A stretch of 52,180 bases of DNA from Bacteroidota bacterium (GCA_018267675.1 JAFDYA010000175.1:1-52180), one strand, 5' to 3'; shown: positions 34,137 to 43,508, counted from the first letter of the stretch. Numbers and translations: made by a program. The notes: generated by a model not told the origin, from the sequence alone.

Positions 34137-36905
34137 ATGAACAAAGAAGTACTGTTGTACCTCGTCCCGGCTTGCGGTGTAGTAGCCTTACTCTTCACCG
34201 CTGTAAAGAGTGCCTGGGTAAGCAAACAAGATGCGGGTTCTGACCGCATGAAAGAAATCTCGAAATACATTGCCGAAGGAGCGATGGCCTTTCTAAAGGC
34301 TGAATGGAAAATCTTGGGCTATTTTGCTATAATCGCAGCCCTACTGCTCGGCGTAATGGGCGCATCAAATCCTGAAAGCCACTGGAGCATTGCCATCTCC
34401 TTTTTAGTAGGTGCTGTATTTTCTGCTACCGCCGGTTATATTGGTATGAACATTGCCACAAAAGCCAATGTCCGTACCGCACAAGCCGCTCGTACATCCT
34501 TGTCAAAGGCATTGAATGTCTCTTTTACCGGAGGCTCCGTAATGGGCTTGGGCGTTGCCGGTTTGGCCGTCCTTGGGCTGGGTGCTTTATTTATCATCTT
34601 ACTTCAGGTATTTGTCCCTTCATTAAGTGGTACAGCAGGGTTTGACCATGCGCAGATGAAACAAGCTATTGAAGTCCTTACAGGATTTTCACTTGGTGCC
34701 GAATCCATTGCCTTGTTTGCCCGCGTAGGTGGCGGTATTTATACCAAAGCTGCAGACGTTGGTGCTGATTTAGTAGGTAAGGTAGAAGCCGGAATACCAG
34801 AAGACGATCCACGTAATCCTGCTACAATTGCCGACAATGTAGGGGACAACGTAGGAGATGTAGCCGGTATGGGGGCAGACTTGTTTGGCTCCTATGTTGC
34901 TACAGTATTAGCCACAATGGTGTTGGGCTCTGAAACAATTTCTCAAGATGCCTTTGGTGGCATTGCGCCAATTCTGTTGCCCATGCTAATTGCCGGTATA
35001 GGCATTCTCTTGTCTATCATCGGTACTTTCTTTGTCCGCATCGCGGAAAATGCAAAACTGAATACAGCAGTAGTGCAAAAGGCATTGAACATGGGGAATT
35101 ATGGTGCCATGATTTTGACAGCTATTGTGTCCTACATCCTAGTACAGTTCCTTATGCCGGATACGATGACCCTTCGTGGCCATGAATTCACAAAGAATGG
35201 CGTGTTTGGTGCGATCATGGTAGGTCTTGTAGTCGGTACACTCATGAGCTTCATCACCGAGTTTTATACAGCAATGGGCAAGCGTCCGGTGCTTTCTATC
35301 ATCAAGCAATCATCCACCGGCCATGCTACAAATGTTATTGGCGGTTTAGCAGTAGGTATGGAGTCCACATTCTATCCAATTTTGGTATTGGCTGGAGGTA
35401 TCTATGGCTCCTTCTATTTTGCCGGCCTTTACGGTGTGGCTATAGCTGCTGCAGGTATGATGGCGACCACTGCTATGCAATTAGCGATTGATGCCTTTGG
35501 CCCTATTGCCGACAATGCGGGAGGTATTGCTGAAATGAGTGAACTACCTGCTGATGTTCGGGAAAAGACAGATATTTTGGACGCTGTGGGCAACACGACA
35601 GCGGCATCCGGTAAAGGCTTCGCTATTGCCTCTGCTGCGCTCACTGCCTTAGCTTTATTTGCAGCTTTTGTCGGTATTGCAAAGATTGATGGTATTGACA
35701 TCTATCGTGCCGACGTACTTGCCGGCTTGTTTGTAGGTGCCATGATTCCATTCATCTTTTCGGCATTGGCTATCCGTGCTGTGGGTGAGGCTGCCATGTC
35801 TATGGTGCAGGAAGTTCGCCGGCAGTTCCGCGAGATTCCAGGTATCATGGAAGGTAAGGGCAAGCCTGAGTATGATAAATGTGTTGCGATTTCTACTCGT
35901 GCATCATTAAGAAAAATGATGTTGCCCGGTGCTATCGCCATTATCACACCGGTAATTATTGGGTTTGTATTCGGTCCTGAAGTATTAGGCGGATTCCTAG
36001 CAGGCGCTACTGTGTCCGGAGTGTTGATGGGTATGTTCCAAAACAATGCCGGTGGTGCATGGGATAATGCCAAAAAGAGCTTTGAAAAAGGGGTAGAGAT
36101 TGACGGGCAAATGCACTACAAAAAGAGTGACCCACACAAAGCTTCTGTGACCGGCGACACTGTTGGTGATCCTTTCAAAGACACTTCCGGCCCTTCAATG
36201 AACATCTTAATCAAGTTGATGAGTATTGTATCCCTGGTGATTGCTCCTACCTTGGCCAAAGTTCATGCAGATAGTATTGCAGCACGCCGGCAGGCATCTA
36301 TAACGGCTATGACTTCAGTTACTGTGCCCAATATGGAACACACTGCAACAACAGGGTCTTCTGATACTTTGGTAGTACCACAGCCCGCCACGACAACTAT
36401 CGACGGTACCGTAAACGAACAAGGAGACTTCGTATATAATGTTGGTACCCTTAGCCCACTGCAATTGAAAGATGGCGTGAGCTTGGAAGTTGGGGCACAA
36501 TCCTCAGAGCGGAAACTTGTGGACTTCATCAATGATGCAGCAAAGCAAGTTGATAAGGATACTTGGTTTACGATGGATCGGCTGTATTTCGAAACTGGCA
36601 AAACAGTCTTGAAACCAGAATCTCAAACTCAGATTCAAAACATCAAAGCCATCATGATGGCCTATCCTAATTTGAAAATCAAATTGGGAGGCTATACAGA
36701 CAATACCGGCGACGATGCAGCAAATATGAAATTGAGCAGCGAAAGAGCACAAGCAGCCAAAGCAGCTATAGTAAAGTTGGGAGTTGATGGCCGCCGTATT
36801 GAGACTGAAGGTTACGGAAGTCAGTATCCGATTTGTCCGGCAAATGATACTCCTGAGTGCAAAGCCAAAAACAGAAGAATTGATATTCGGGTAACTCAGA
36901 AATAA
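34137..36905 (+). CDS. hppA: Membrane-bound ion-translocating pyrophosphatase fused to a C-terminal OmpA domain
   Basis: Residues 1-715 are a complete M-PPase with the substrate motifs [11 protein letters not shown] (207-217), [19 protein letters not shown] (223-241) and DNVGD-type repeats near the C-terminal half ([19 protein letters not shown]). [10 protein letters not shown] (485-494) with Ala at the key position predicts a K+-dependent enzyme. TM5 carries an extra glutamate (FSLGAES, Glu189), while TM6 reads ADLFGSY instead of the Na+-pump ADLFESY, which favours H+ pumping. A Thr/Pro-rich linker (about 715-800) leads to an OmpA peptidoglycan-binding domain (805-922: [43 protein letters not shown]). 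M-PPases end in the periplasm, so the OmpA domain would face the cell wall. The pump hydrolyses PPi in the cytoplasm. Confidence 0.95.
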   Translation: MNKEVLLYLVPACGVVALLFTAVKSAWVSKQDAGSDRMKEISKYIAEGAMAFLKAEWKILGYFAIIAALLLGVMGASNPESHWSIAISFLVGAVFSATAGYIGMNIATKANVRTAQAARTSLSKALNVSFTGGSVMGLGVAGLAVLGLGALFIILLQVFVPSLSGTAGFDHAQMKQAIEVLTGFSLGAESIALFARVGGGIYTKAADVGADLVGKVEAGIPEDDPRNPATIADNVGDNVGDVAGMGADLFGSYVATVLATMVLGSETISQDAFGGIAPILLPMLIAGIGILLSIIGTFFVRIAENAKLNTAVVQKALNMGNYGAMILTAIVSYILVQFLMPDTMTLRGHEFTKNGVFGAIMVGLVVGTLMSFITEFYTAMGKRPVLSIIKQSSTGHATNVIGGLAVGMESTFYPILVLAGGIYGSFYFAGLYGVAIAAAGMMATTAMQLAIDAFGPIADNAGGIAEMSELPADVREKTDILDAVGNTTAASGKGFAIASAALTALALFAAFVGIAKIDGIDIYRADVLAGLFVGAMIPFIFSALAIRAVGEAAMSMVQEVRRQFREIPGIMEGKGKPEYDKCVAISTRASLRKMMLPGAIAIITPVIIGFVFGPEVLGGFLAGATVSGVLMGMFQNNAGGAWDNAKKSFEKGVEIDGQMHYKKSDPHKASVTGDTVGDPFKDTSGPSMNILIKLMSIVSLVIAPTLAKVHADSIAARRQASITAMTSVTVPNMEHTATTGSSDTLVVPQPATTTIDGTVNEQGDFVYNVGTLSPLQLKDGVSLEVGAQSSERKLVDFINDAAKQVDKDTWFTMDRLYFETGKTVLKPESQTQIQNIKAIMMAYPNLKIKLGGYTDNTGDDAANMKLSSERAQAAKAAIVKLGVDGRRIETEGYGSQYPICPANDTPECKAKNRRIDIRVTQK

Positions 36906-36924
36906 TACCCTTTCTCATTGATTT

Positions 36925-36964
36925 ACGCCTTTGTAGCCCTCCCTGCTGCAAAGGCGTTTTTTTT
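36925..36964 (+). terminator. Rho-independent terminator after the pyrophosphatase-OmpA gene
   Basis: Arms ACGCCTTTG (36925-36933) and CAAAGGCGT (36949-36957), with a 15-base loop, are followed by eight T. Confidence 0.9.
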
Positions 36965-36994
36965 ATTTACTTTGCAGCTCTTTTACAATCCACT

Positions 36995-37702
36995 ATGATA
37001 CCCAAATTTTCCGCGATGTTAAGAACTCGTTATGTTGCATTAATCTTTGCCTTGCTCATAGTACAGGCCATTCCTTCTACGGCACAAAGTAGAAAGGTCA
37101 TTTTTGCACCACATCTCGATTTAGGTTTTGCTAGCGGCTATAATGCGAAGAATTCCCCCAAGCTTGCTATCGGGAATTCCGGCGGTGCCACCCTGTTGGG
37201 CTTTAATTTAGGCTATTATCTCAATAACAATATCTCGGTTTATACCGGTTTGGGCTTTGGTATGTACGACTATGATCTCCGCTATGGTACCAATGCCAAT
37301 CCCAATTTAGATACCGTACGCAAGCAGAGTGAAAATCTGTTGGAAGTGCCGCTGGGCATACGATACACTAGTTTTCCTAAAAAACAATTCAAGACAAGGC
37401 ACTACGTTGGGGCCGGATTTAGATTCGCTTTTTTGAATGATGCACGCGCCAAAACATTTACTAAAGACGGCAGCTATTATATCGAAGGGACAAAAGCATC
37501 CGACTTCAACCCCATGTATTTGCGCTTTTTTGTTGAGGCCGGATTGGATATTCCACTGGACTACAACTCAGCATTCCTTGTTGGTGTGTCGCTTTCTAAT
37601 GGAATCACGAGGAATATGAGTAAGACCGGAGCTTTGGCAAATGCTAACTATGGCATGTTCGTAGCTAACTTATCAGTCGGCTTCCGATTTGGTATGTTTT
37701 AA
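36995..37702 (+). CDS. Outer-membrane beta-barrel protein (PorT/OmpW-like size)
   Basis: The 235-residue protein begins with a signal peptide (about residues 8-31, ending VQAIPSTAQS). It continues as alternating amphipathic strands separated by short turns (LGFASGYNAKN, LGYYLNNNISVYTGLGFGMYDYD, RHYVGAGFRFAFLND, YLRFFVEAGLDIPLD) and ends with a C-terminal phenylalanine (LSVGFRFGMF), typical of outer-membrane barrels. It resembles the 'outer membrane beta-barrel/PorT' group, but no specific function can be given. It is separated from the pyrophosphatase gene by a terminator. Confidence 0.8.
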   Translation: MIPKFSAMLRTRYVALIFALLIVQAIPSTAQSRKVIFAPHLDLGFASGYNAKNSPKLAIGNSGGATLLGFNLGYYLNNNISVYTGLGFGMYDYDLRYGTNANPNLDTVRKQSENLLEVPLGIRYTSFPKKQFKTRHYVGAGFRFAFLNDARAKTFTKDGSYYIEGTKASDFNPMYLRFFVEAGLDIPLDYNSAFLVGVSLSNGITRNMSKTGALANANYGMFVANLSVGFRFGMF

Positions 37703-37745
37703 CCCCACTTTACTGCAGTCCACCATTAGTAGCTTAGTCTGCTTT

Positions 37746-38801
37746 CTATTGGTACACCAAGTGAACATCTCCTCCTACAGCATGCCCCTTGCAGGTGAGT
37801 ACCCGCCCCGAGCGTAGATCGTTTTCGGTGAGTACTTCATTATAGCTCATCCAAACGCGACCATCAGTACAAACAGCAGTACAAGCACCACATTGGCCCG
37901 TCTTACAACTATAGGGAAGTTGAATCTCGGCCTCCAAAGCACTGTCTAAAATAGACAATGGATATCGATTGATAAATTGAACTTGTTGGCCGGAAAAGCT
38001 AACTGTAACGGTATGGGGAGCCTTGTCTTGGGGCAAAAGCACCGAAGACAGCTCTCGTGTCTGAAAAACCTCCCGCCGAATGTTTGATTCAGGAATACCG
38101 GATTGCTCCAAGAGCAATTGTACCATCCACATATACTGCCGTGGGCCACAAATAAAACTGAGTAATTTTCGCCTATCCTTTGGCCAATATGGTGCCAATA
38201 TCGTATTGAATGAAGCACTAGAAAGCCTTGCACGGAGCATATCTAAAGAATTACTCCAAAGCCAAACAACAGAGAGCCGCTCAGGAAACTGAATAGCCAA
38301 GCCTTCAATTTCTTTCAAAAAAACGGTGCTCCCGGGGTTGGAATTACTATAGATAAGTACGACTCTCTGAGTCCGATGGTATAAGATATCCTTGAGCAGT
38401 GAAAAGATCGGAGTAATCCCAATACCGGCTGCAAACAACCAAATCACTTCGACATTAATTGGCTCGGAGGGTAGTGTAAATATCCCGCTTGGCGGGCTAG
38501 CCAACTGAAGCTTAGTCCCAACCTGCACTATATCCAACAGCCACCGAGATACCGAGCCATTATCAACTCTCTTTACTGTGATAGCTGCTTGCTGATCCAC
38601 ATCGGGGCAAGATGAAAAGGAGTAGGACCGTCGGACTGATTGCCCGTTTATACGCTGATCTAAAGTAAGAAACTGCCCTGCTGTATACACCCAATGTTCC
38701 CCTGCTTCCGGGCTTAGGTAAAACGTTTTTACATCCGGGGCTTGCTCCAGAATATCGGTAACAATCAAGGTTGATAAGGATGATTTGATTAAAAGAAGCA
38801 A
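37746..38801 (-). CDS. Ferredoxin-type NAD(P)H/FAD oxidoreductase with C-terminal [2Fe-2S] domain
   Basis: The product has a ferredoxin-reductase FAD domain with RRSYSFSSCP, an NAD(P)-binding domain with WLFAAGIGITPIFSLL and a C-terminal plant-type ferredoxin domain, LPYSCKTGQCGACTAVC...LTCKG (Cx4Cx2C...C). This order matches PaaE/VanB-type electron-transfer reductases that feed oxygenases or other acceptors. No ATG precedes the conserved fold. The frame is open to 38873, but TTG at 38801 (351 residues) is my choice because a -7-like TTAATTTG lies 26 bases upstream and the far N-terminus crosses the divergent gene's promoter. The partner is unknown, as no oxygenase gene is near. Confidence 0.85.
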   Translation of the reverse strand: MLLLIKSSLSTLIVTDILEQAPDVKTFYLSPEAGEHWVYTAGQFLTLDQRINGQSVRRSYSFSSCPDVDQQAAITVKRVDNGSVSRWLLDIVQVGTKLQLASPPSGIFTLPSEPINVEVIWLFAAGIGITPIFSLLKDILYHRTQRVVLIYSNSNPGSTVFLKEIEGLAIQFPERLSVVWLWSNSLDMLRARLSSASFNTILAPYWPKDRRKLLSFICGPRQYMWMVQLLLEQSGIPESNIRREVFQTRELSSVLLPQDKAPHTVTVSFSGQQVQFINRYPLSILDSALEAEIQLPYSCKTGQCGACTAVCTDGRVWMSYNEVLTENDLRSGRVLTCKGHAVGGDVHLVYQ

Positions 38802-38858
38802 ATTACGAAACCGAGAATTGAGAAAACAAATTAACCAAAGCAAGCCATTTGATACCCG

Positions 38859-38866
38859 TAATTTTG
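38859..38866 (+). promoter_or_regulatory. -7 promoter element TAnnTTTG before the class D beta-lactamase-like gene
   Basis: TAATTTTG fits the consensus exactly and lies 31 bases before the ATG at 38898. It falls inside the upstream extension of the divergent reductase frame, arguing that the reductase starts later. Confidence 0.45.
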
Positions 38867-38897
38867 CCGCCAATTGCCATCAAAATATAGAAACTCA

Positions 38898-39755
38898 ATG
38901 AAGTCGCTCCTTGCAGCAATAATTATCTGCCTCGGCCTTAGCTCTTGCACTGATTCCCATATCAAAGACCATCCTGATTGGGGTAGCTATTTTACGAAAA
39001 ATGGAATCAATGACGCTTGTTTTATGCTGCGGGATCATAATCATGACTTGGTGCACATCTACAATAAAGAACGCTGCCTGGAGCGATTTTCACCTGCCTC
39101 CACCTTCAAGATTTTTAACTCATTAGTTGCTTTGGAAGTGGGTGTGGCAGAGGATGACGCCCTTGTATTGCCGTGGGATGGGGTACACCGGCGGCCGGAA
39201 GTAGATACCGCCATGAATATGCGAGATGCCTTCCGCCTTAGTAATGTTGGGTATTACCAGGAAATTGCCCGTAGAATAGGTCGGCAAAATTTCAAACATT
39301 ACCTCGACTCTGTAAAGTATGGCAACATGGAAATGAGCGATTCTGTGACACAATTTTGGTTGGACAATTCCCTAAAGATTTCGGCAGACGAGCAAGTCGG
39401 CTTCATAAAAAAATTGTACTTCAACGAGCTTCCCTTCTTGGAACGTACTCAAAACATCGTGAAGAGCATGATGCTCCGCGAAGACAGCACCACAAACCGG
39501 CTTTACTACAAGACCGGTACCAATAACCTTGGAAAAGACAGCATGATTTATTGGGTAGTAGGGTATCTGGAGCATGTAGTGCCGGTAAAAGAAGACCCCA
39601 AAAGCATGAACAAAAGCGGAGTTCGTAATTACCCTTACTTCTTTGCACTGAATTTTACAGTTGCCGGAACGAATAGCAACCAAAACTGGCTTGATCTGCG
39701 AATTAGTATCCTCAAGCAAATCTTACACGACTACGGAGCCTACCGTAACGACTAA
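38898..39755 (+). CDS. Class D beta-lactamase-like lipoprotein
   Basis: The ATG at 38898 starts a lipoprotein signal (MKSLLAAIIICLGLSSC, Cys17) and gives 285 residues. The active-site motifs of class D serine beta-lactamases are all present: Ser68-Thr-Phe-Lys71, Ser115-Asn-Val117, Tyr141-Gly-Asn143, FWLDNS (153-158), and Lys205-Thr-Gly207. The enzyme would acylate beta-lactams at Ser68, with Lys71 as the carbamylatable base. The family also contains penicillin-binding-like sensors of the BlaR type, but the length and lone soluble domain fit an enzyme. Activity against a particular drug cannot be predicted. It is divergent from the reductase, and its stop overlaps metF by 4 bases. Confidence 0.85.
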   Translation: MKSLLAAIIICLGLSSCTDSHIKDHPDWGSYFTKNGINDACFMLRDHNHDLVHIYNKERCLERFSPASTFKIFNSLVALEVGVAEDDALVLPWDGVHRRPEVDTAMNMRDAFRLSNVGYYQEIARRIGRQNFKHYLDSVKYGNMEMSDSVTQFWLDNSLKISADEQVGFIKKLYFNELPFLERTQNIVKSMMLREDSTTNRLYYKTGTNNLGKDSMIYWVVGYLEHVVPVKEDPKSMNKSGVRNYPYFFALNFTVAGTNSNQNWLDLRISILKQILHDYGAYRND

Positions 39756-40705
39756 AACAACTGCTTGAGTGCATTGTACACCACATGTGGCTTGCCTAGA
39801 GTGTAGAAATGCAGTATAGGTACTTCTTTTGCCAGTAGATCTTTGCATTGCGCCACCAGCCATTCTGTGCCGATTTGATCGCAAGCTGCTTCCGTCTTTG
39901 CTTCCATCAATGCTTTACTCAGGTCTGAAGGAATCTCAACATGAAAAATACTTGGAATGACCGTGAGTTGCCGTTTGTTGGTGACCGGCTTCAGGCCAGG
40001 AATAATCGGCGCCTGTATCCCAAAATCTTTTGCCGATTTTTGGAAAGCATAAAAATGCTTGTTGTCAAAGAACATTTGAGTAGTGATGTAGGAGGCGCCG
40101 CCGTCTATCTTTTGTTTTAGATAGTGAAGGTCGGTCTCCAAGTTGGGCGACTCAAAATGCTTTTCGGGATAGCCAGCTACGCCAATACAAAAATCTGTTT
40201 TGAAGCCATCAATAATATCATCCTCCTGATAGTGCCCTGAATTGAGTGCGACTATTTGATCCACCAAATCCTTAGCAAAATGATGCCCTTTGGGATGCGG
40301 AACAAAGAATTTTTCATTTCCAGCAGCATCGCCCCGAAGTGCTAATACATTCTTCACGCCTAAATAATGAAGATCAATGAGCGCATTCTCTGTCTCTTCT
40401 TTTGAAAAGCCGCCACAGATGAGGTGGGGTACTGCATCCACACCATACCGCTGCATTATGGCAGCACAAATCCCAACCGTGCCCGGGCGTTTCCGAATTT
40501 CGGCACGTTCAAAACTACCATCAGCCCTCCGTTTAAATACCTGCTCCGCCCGATGGTAGGTCACATTTACAAACGCTGGAGAAAACTCCCGAAATGGATC
40601 AAGCAGATTAAAAATGGACTCTACACTTTTCCCTTTGGTAGGTGGCAGGATTTCAAGGGAGATTATTGGCTTTTTTGCTTGGGCAAGGTGCTCGGTAACT
40701 TTCAT
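39752..40705 (-). CDS. metF: Methylenetetrahydrofolate reductase
   Basis: The ATG at 40705 gives 317 residues (MKVTEHLAQAKKPIISLEIL). The FAD-dependent TIM-barrel enzyme reduces 5,10-methylene-THF to 5-methyl-THF for methionine synthesis. Motifs include SLEILPPTKGKS (the start of the barrel), FVNVTYHRA, VPHLICGGFSKEE, NVLALRGDA, FCIGVAGYPEKHFE, GASYITTQMFFD and IIPGLKPVTNKRQL. Length and motif order are normal. The frame extends to a TTG at 40726, but the promoter element at 40724-40731 lies there. Confidence 0.96.
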   Translation of the reverse strand: MKVTEHLAQAKKPIISLEILPPTKGKSVESIFNLLDPFREFSPAFVNVTYHRAEQVFKRRADGSFERAEIRKRPGTVGICAAIMQRYGVDAVPHLICGGFSKEETENALIDLHYLGVKNVLALRGDAAGNEKFFVPHPKGHHFAKDLVDQIVALNSGHYQEDDIIDGFKTDFCIGVAGYPEKHFESPNLETDLHYLKQKIDGGASYITTQMFFDNKHFYAFQKSAKDFGIQAPIIPGLKPVTNKRQLTVIPSIFHVEIPSDLSKALMEAKTEAACDQIGTEWLVAQCKDLLAKEVPILHFYTLGKPHVVYNALKQLF

Positions 40706-40723
40706 ACTTTTCAATAGAACCAA

Positions 40724-40731
40724 CAAAAGTA
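40724..40731 (-). promoter_or_regulatory. -7 promoter element TAnnTTTG before metF
   Basis: The minus strand reads TACTTTTG, an exact match, 18 bases before the metF ATG. A short leader of about 15 bases is predicted. Confidence 0.45.
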
Positions 40732-40950
40732 CTAGAACAAGGACTTATTTGATCCCGGATTTTGAACAAGAACCATCTTGAAGAATACCCCGACTATGTC
40801 AGCAACTTTTACAACACTCCATCCTATATGGTTTGATCATTGCCACCAATGCATACGCTTGTTCCGCTACCTCGCTGGAATAGACAAAATGCTTCCTCTT
40901 TACCCCGAATTCAGTATTTATACACATACCAAAATGCCGTGTTTTGCCGT

Positions 40951-40958
40951 TAATTTTG
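40951..40958 (+). promoter_or_regulatory. -7 promoter element TAnnTTTG before the beta-propeller lipoprotein gene
   Basis: TAATTTTG matches the consensus and lies 40 bases before the ATG at 40999. The rest of the 293-base gap from metF shows no gene; a 73-codon frame there needs a TTG start and was rejected. Confidence 0.4.
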
Positions 40959-40998
40959 AACAATTCGACGTAATAAATTGGTTGACAACTAACAATTA

Positions 40999-42501
40999 AT
41001 GAAAATCCATATCCTAAAGCTAGTTCTTTTATTTGGTGCTGTAGTATTTATTGGGATGCTTGGATGTAAACATCCTATTGCGTCAAGCACTGAAATCCGC
41101 CTGGATGATGGGCATTACCCAACCGAAGTCAATCGAATCATTATGCTTCATTGTACGAACGGGCCTACAGGAGGCGGCTGTCACAACACAGTCGGTGCAA
41201 AAAATGCCGCCGGCCTCAATCTTGAAACCTGGGAAAAAGCTTTTGAAGGCTCAAACCATGGCTCAGTAATCATCCCCTACGATACGACAAACAGTCCCTT
41301 GCTTTATTATATCTGCCCAGATTCGACTCTGGGCCCGCAAGCACTACCGGGCATGCCTTATACCGGCACCAACAAATCAAACACACCAATCACAGCTGAT
41401 GAATACAAGGCAATCCGCAATTGGATTGCCCAGGGTGCTCCGGATAAAGACGGGAACATACCTTTTGGTAGCAATGCCGATACCCGGCAAAAATTATACA
41501 TGACAGAGCAGGGGAGTGATGTGCTTAGTGTGATAGATGCCGCAAGCCATTTGGTCATGCGAAATATCAATATCGGAGTAAGTTCAAGCATCGAAGGCCC
41601 ACACTTTGTCCAAGTTTCGGGTGATGGACGCTATGCTTACATGGCCTTTCTACATGGCGACTACATACAAAAGGTAGATACCCGAACAGACCAAGTGGTC
41701 GGTTCGGTACAAGTAAGCAATGGGGATGGCAACTGGAATGTATTACATGTTTCACCAGATGGCAGCCAACTTCTAGCCAGCGATTTTTTAGGTACCCGGC
41801 TCACGTTCATCAATACTGAAGACATGTCAATTGCCAGAACATTAAGAACCGGCGTTGCTAATCTGCATGGTATCACCGCTACTAGAGGCTTTGACACGTT
41901 TTTTGTAACCGTTCAATACGGCAATGCGGTGTATAAACTCTACCCGGACAATAGCTTCAAATTCGTCAAAATAGACAACGGTCCACTCACATTCTCCGCT
42001 CAGACCCGCGACCCACATGAGATCCTTATGGCACCGGACTACTCCAAATATTTCCTTAGCTGCGAAGCTAGCAACGAAATTCGAGTGATGGATCCCCGTG
42101 CTGATACACTTATTGCTACAATTCCTGTACCAACCAAACCCCAGGAAATGGCAATTTCTGAGGTCAAACCATACTTGTTTGTATCCTGTATTGAGGCTAA
42201 TTCTACCATACCTGGAGCCTATGGTGCGGTTGCCGTAATTAACTACAATACACTGAAGTTGGAAAAAGTTATTTATGGCGATTTCTGGCAACCGCATGGT
42301 GTCGCAATTGATGACCGGAATGGTTTACTATACGTTGGTTCTACAAACCAAACCGGGCCTTCTGTCGGCCATAACCATACCTCCGGTGGGAAGCATGGCT
42401 GGTACACCATTTACGATATTGGCACTTTGCAAGCAATCAATACCATTCAATACGAAACCCTAGTACTTCCTTATTCCATTGATACGCGGTTCAAGGACTA
42501 A
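40999..42501 (+). CDS. Beta-propeller (YVTN-type) lipoprotein with an atypical cytochrome c-like N-terminal domain
   Basis: The 500-residue lipoprotein (signal MKIHILKLVLLFGAVVFIGMLGC, Cys23) has an N-terminal domain (about 35-150) laid out like a cytochrome c domain: VNRIIMLHCTNGPTGGGCHN, ITADEYKAIRNWIAQGAP. The two cysteines are separated by eight residues rather than two (C-x8-CH). Residues 155-500 form a propeller with repeated SVIDAASHLVMRNINIG, QKVDTRTDQVVGSVQ, EIRVMDPRADTLIATI and VAVINYNTLKLEKVI blades. Such proteins are often surface or periplasmic redox or binding proteins. Heme binding is uncertain because the motif is non-canonical. It is followed by folB. Confidence 0.83.
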   Translation: MKIHILKLVLLFGAVVFIGMLGCKHPIASSTEIRLDDGHYPTEVNRIIMLHCTNGPTGGGCHNTVGAKNAAGLNLETWEKAFEGSNHGSVIIPYDTTNSPLLYYICPDSTLGPQALPGMPYTGTNKSNTPITADEYKAIRNWIAQGAPDKDGNIPFGSNADTRQKLYMTEQGSDVLSVIDAASHLVMRNINIGVSSSIEGPHFVQVSGDGRYAYMAFLHGDYIQKVDTRTDQVVGSVQVSNGDGNWNVLHVSPDGSQLLASDFLGTRLTFINTEDMSIARTLRTGVANLHGITATRGFDTFFVTVQYGNAVYKLYPDNSFKFVKIDNGPLTFSAQTRDPHEILMAPDYSKYFLSCEASNEIRVMDPRADTLIATIPVPTKPQEMAISEVKPYLFVSCIEANSTIPGAYGAVAVINYNTLKLEKVIYGDFWQPHGVAIDDRNGLLYVGSTNQTGPSVGHNHTSGGKHGWYTIYDIGTLQAINTIQYETLVLPYSIDTRFKD

Positions 42502-42549
42502 GATCATTAGTAATTTCTATAAAAATGCCGAACTTGCAAAGCGGAAAAA

Positions 42550-42903
42550 ATGGAACAAAACATGTTGAGCATTGCGGTAAATAATATTCAGATCCGCGCC
42601 GGGCATGGTATGTATCCGGAAGAAGCCATCCGTGGCAATGATTTTGAAGTGGATGTTGCCGTTTTTCTACCAATAGGGATTCAGGACGATTGGCCCTTGA
42701 TCGACTATTCACGAATCAGCGAAATCGTACATTTTGTGATGTTAGCAGAGACAGTCCCCATCATGGAAATGCTGGTTCAGGATATATGGATCCGCATCAA
42801 GCAGGAATGGCCCGAACTGGCAAAGATCCGAGTGGCCATCCGCAAGCTAAATCCGCCTATGAAGGGTGACGTTCATCATGCACAAGTAAGTTTTGAAGGC
42901 TAG
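42550..42903 (+). CDS. folB: Dihydroneopterin aldolase
   Basis: The 117-residue enzyme of folate synthesis cleaves dihydroneopterin to hydroxymethyl-dihydropterin and glycolaldehyde. It shows the FolB pattern SIAVNNIQIRAGHGMYPEE with the catalytic glutamate after HGxY, DYSRISEIV, and the C-terminal VAIRKLNPPM with the catalytic lysine. The length is normal for a stand-alone FolB. An in-frame internal ATG (MLSIAVNN) is an alternative start four residues later. Confidence 0.93.
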   Translation: MEQNMLSIAVNNIQIRAGHGMYPEEAIRGNDFEVDVAVFLPIGIQDDWPLIDYSRISEIVHFVMLAETVPIMEMLVQDIWIRIKQEWPELAKIRVAIRKLNPPMKGDVHHAQVSFEG

Positions 42904-42982
42904 ATCAATCGGTTGTACCCCTGCTGAACCTACTTTAACCTCATGTTATTAACCAAAGGGAGATTTGCCAGTGTTTTTTCAA

Positions 42983-42990
42983 TAATTTTG
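42983..42990 (+). promoter_or_regulatory. -7 promoter element TAnnTTTG before the small lipoprotein gene
   Basis: TAATTTTG matches the consensus, 14 bases before the ATG at 43005; a TTTG lies 15 bases further upstream, shorter than the usual 19. Confidence 0.4.
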
Positions 42991-43004
42991 AAGCAAAGAA
43001 TACC

Positions 43005-43508
43005 ATGCAGAAATCATTTATTTTCAGTGCGATTTTGATGCTGTCTTTTAGCTTGAGCGCATGTGCACAAACCAAAAAAGGCAGCTCAAAATCAAGCTAC
43101 TTCTCGGTTAAGTCGGCCACAGTCCGCAACACCCTTATGGGCCGGCAGGAGTCGGGAACACGAACAGAGTACAATTTCCATATAACATGGAAAAGTGTAG
43201 AAAAACCCGAAGTCTTTTATTGGCGGCCAAGTAAATATGACTGGGCTGACGTGCGCTTGGCATATCCGTTCCGGCGGCCAGGGCTTACGCCAAATGACTA
43301 TATGATTGTTGAAAAAACAAAGAAATATGAAGATGTGAAAGTTGGTGATGAGCTTATCGTATCGCCTCATAGTCACAGCCACGACGAGGAAGGGATGCCC
43401 GCTGCAGTGAAAAACCTGCCGGTAAGTGCCTTATATTTTAAAATTAAAGGACAGTGGAAGTACCAAATCATTAAACCAAAAAAGTTGCCGGATATAGTAA
43501 TGCCCTAA
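43005..43508 (+). CDS. Hypothetical envelope lipoprotein
   Basis: The 167-residue protein has a signal ending LSFSLSAC (Cys20), with AQTKKGSSKS after it. The remainder is a predicted beta-rich soluble domain with KSVEKPEVFYWRPSKYDWAD and a histidine-rich stretch SPHSHSHDEEG that could bind metal. No family was recognised. It stands alone between folB and the BNR-repeat protein. A TAnnTTTG element immediately upstream and a normal start support expression. Confidence 0.72.
   Translation: MQKSFIFSAILMLSFSLSACAQTKKGSSKSSYFSVKSATVRNTLMGRQESGTRTEYNFHITWKSVEKPEVFYWRPSKYDWADVRLAYPFRRPGLTPNDYMIVEKTKKYEDVKVGDELIVSPHSHSHDEEGMPAAVKNLPVSALYFKIKGQWKYQIIKPKKLPDIVMP

Noticed and set aside
40778-40999. 73-codon open frame between metF and the propeller gene
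   Set aside because: It needs a TTG start, resembles no known protein and overlaps the promoter element of the next gene.
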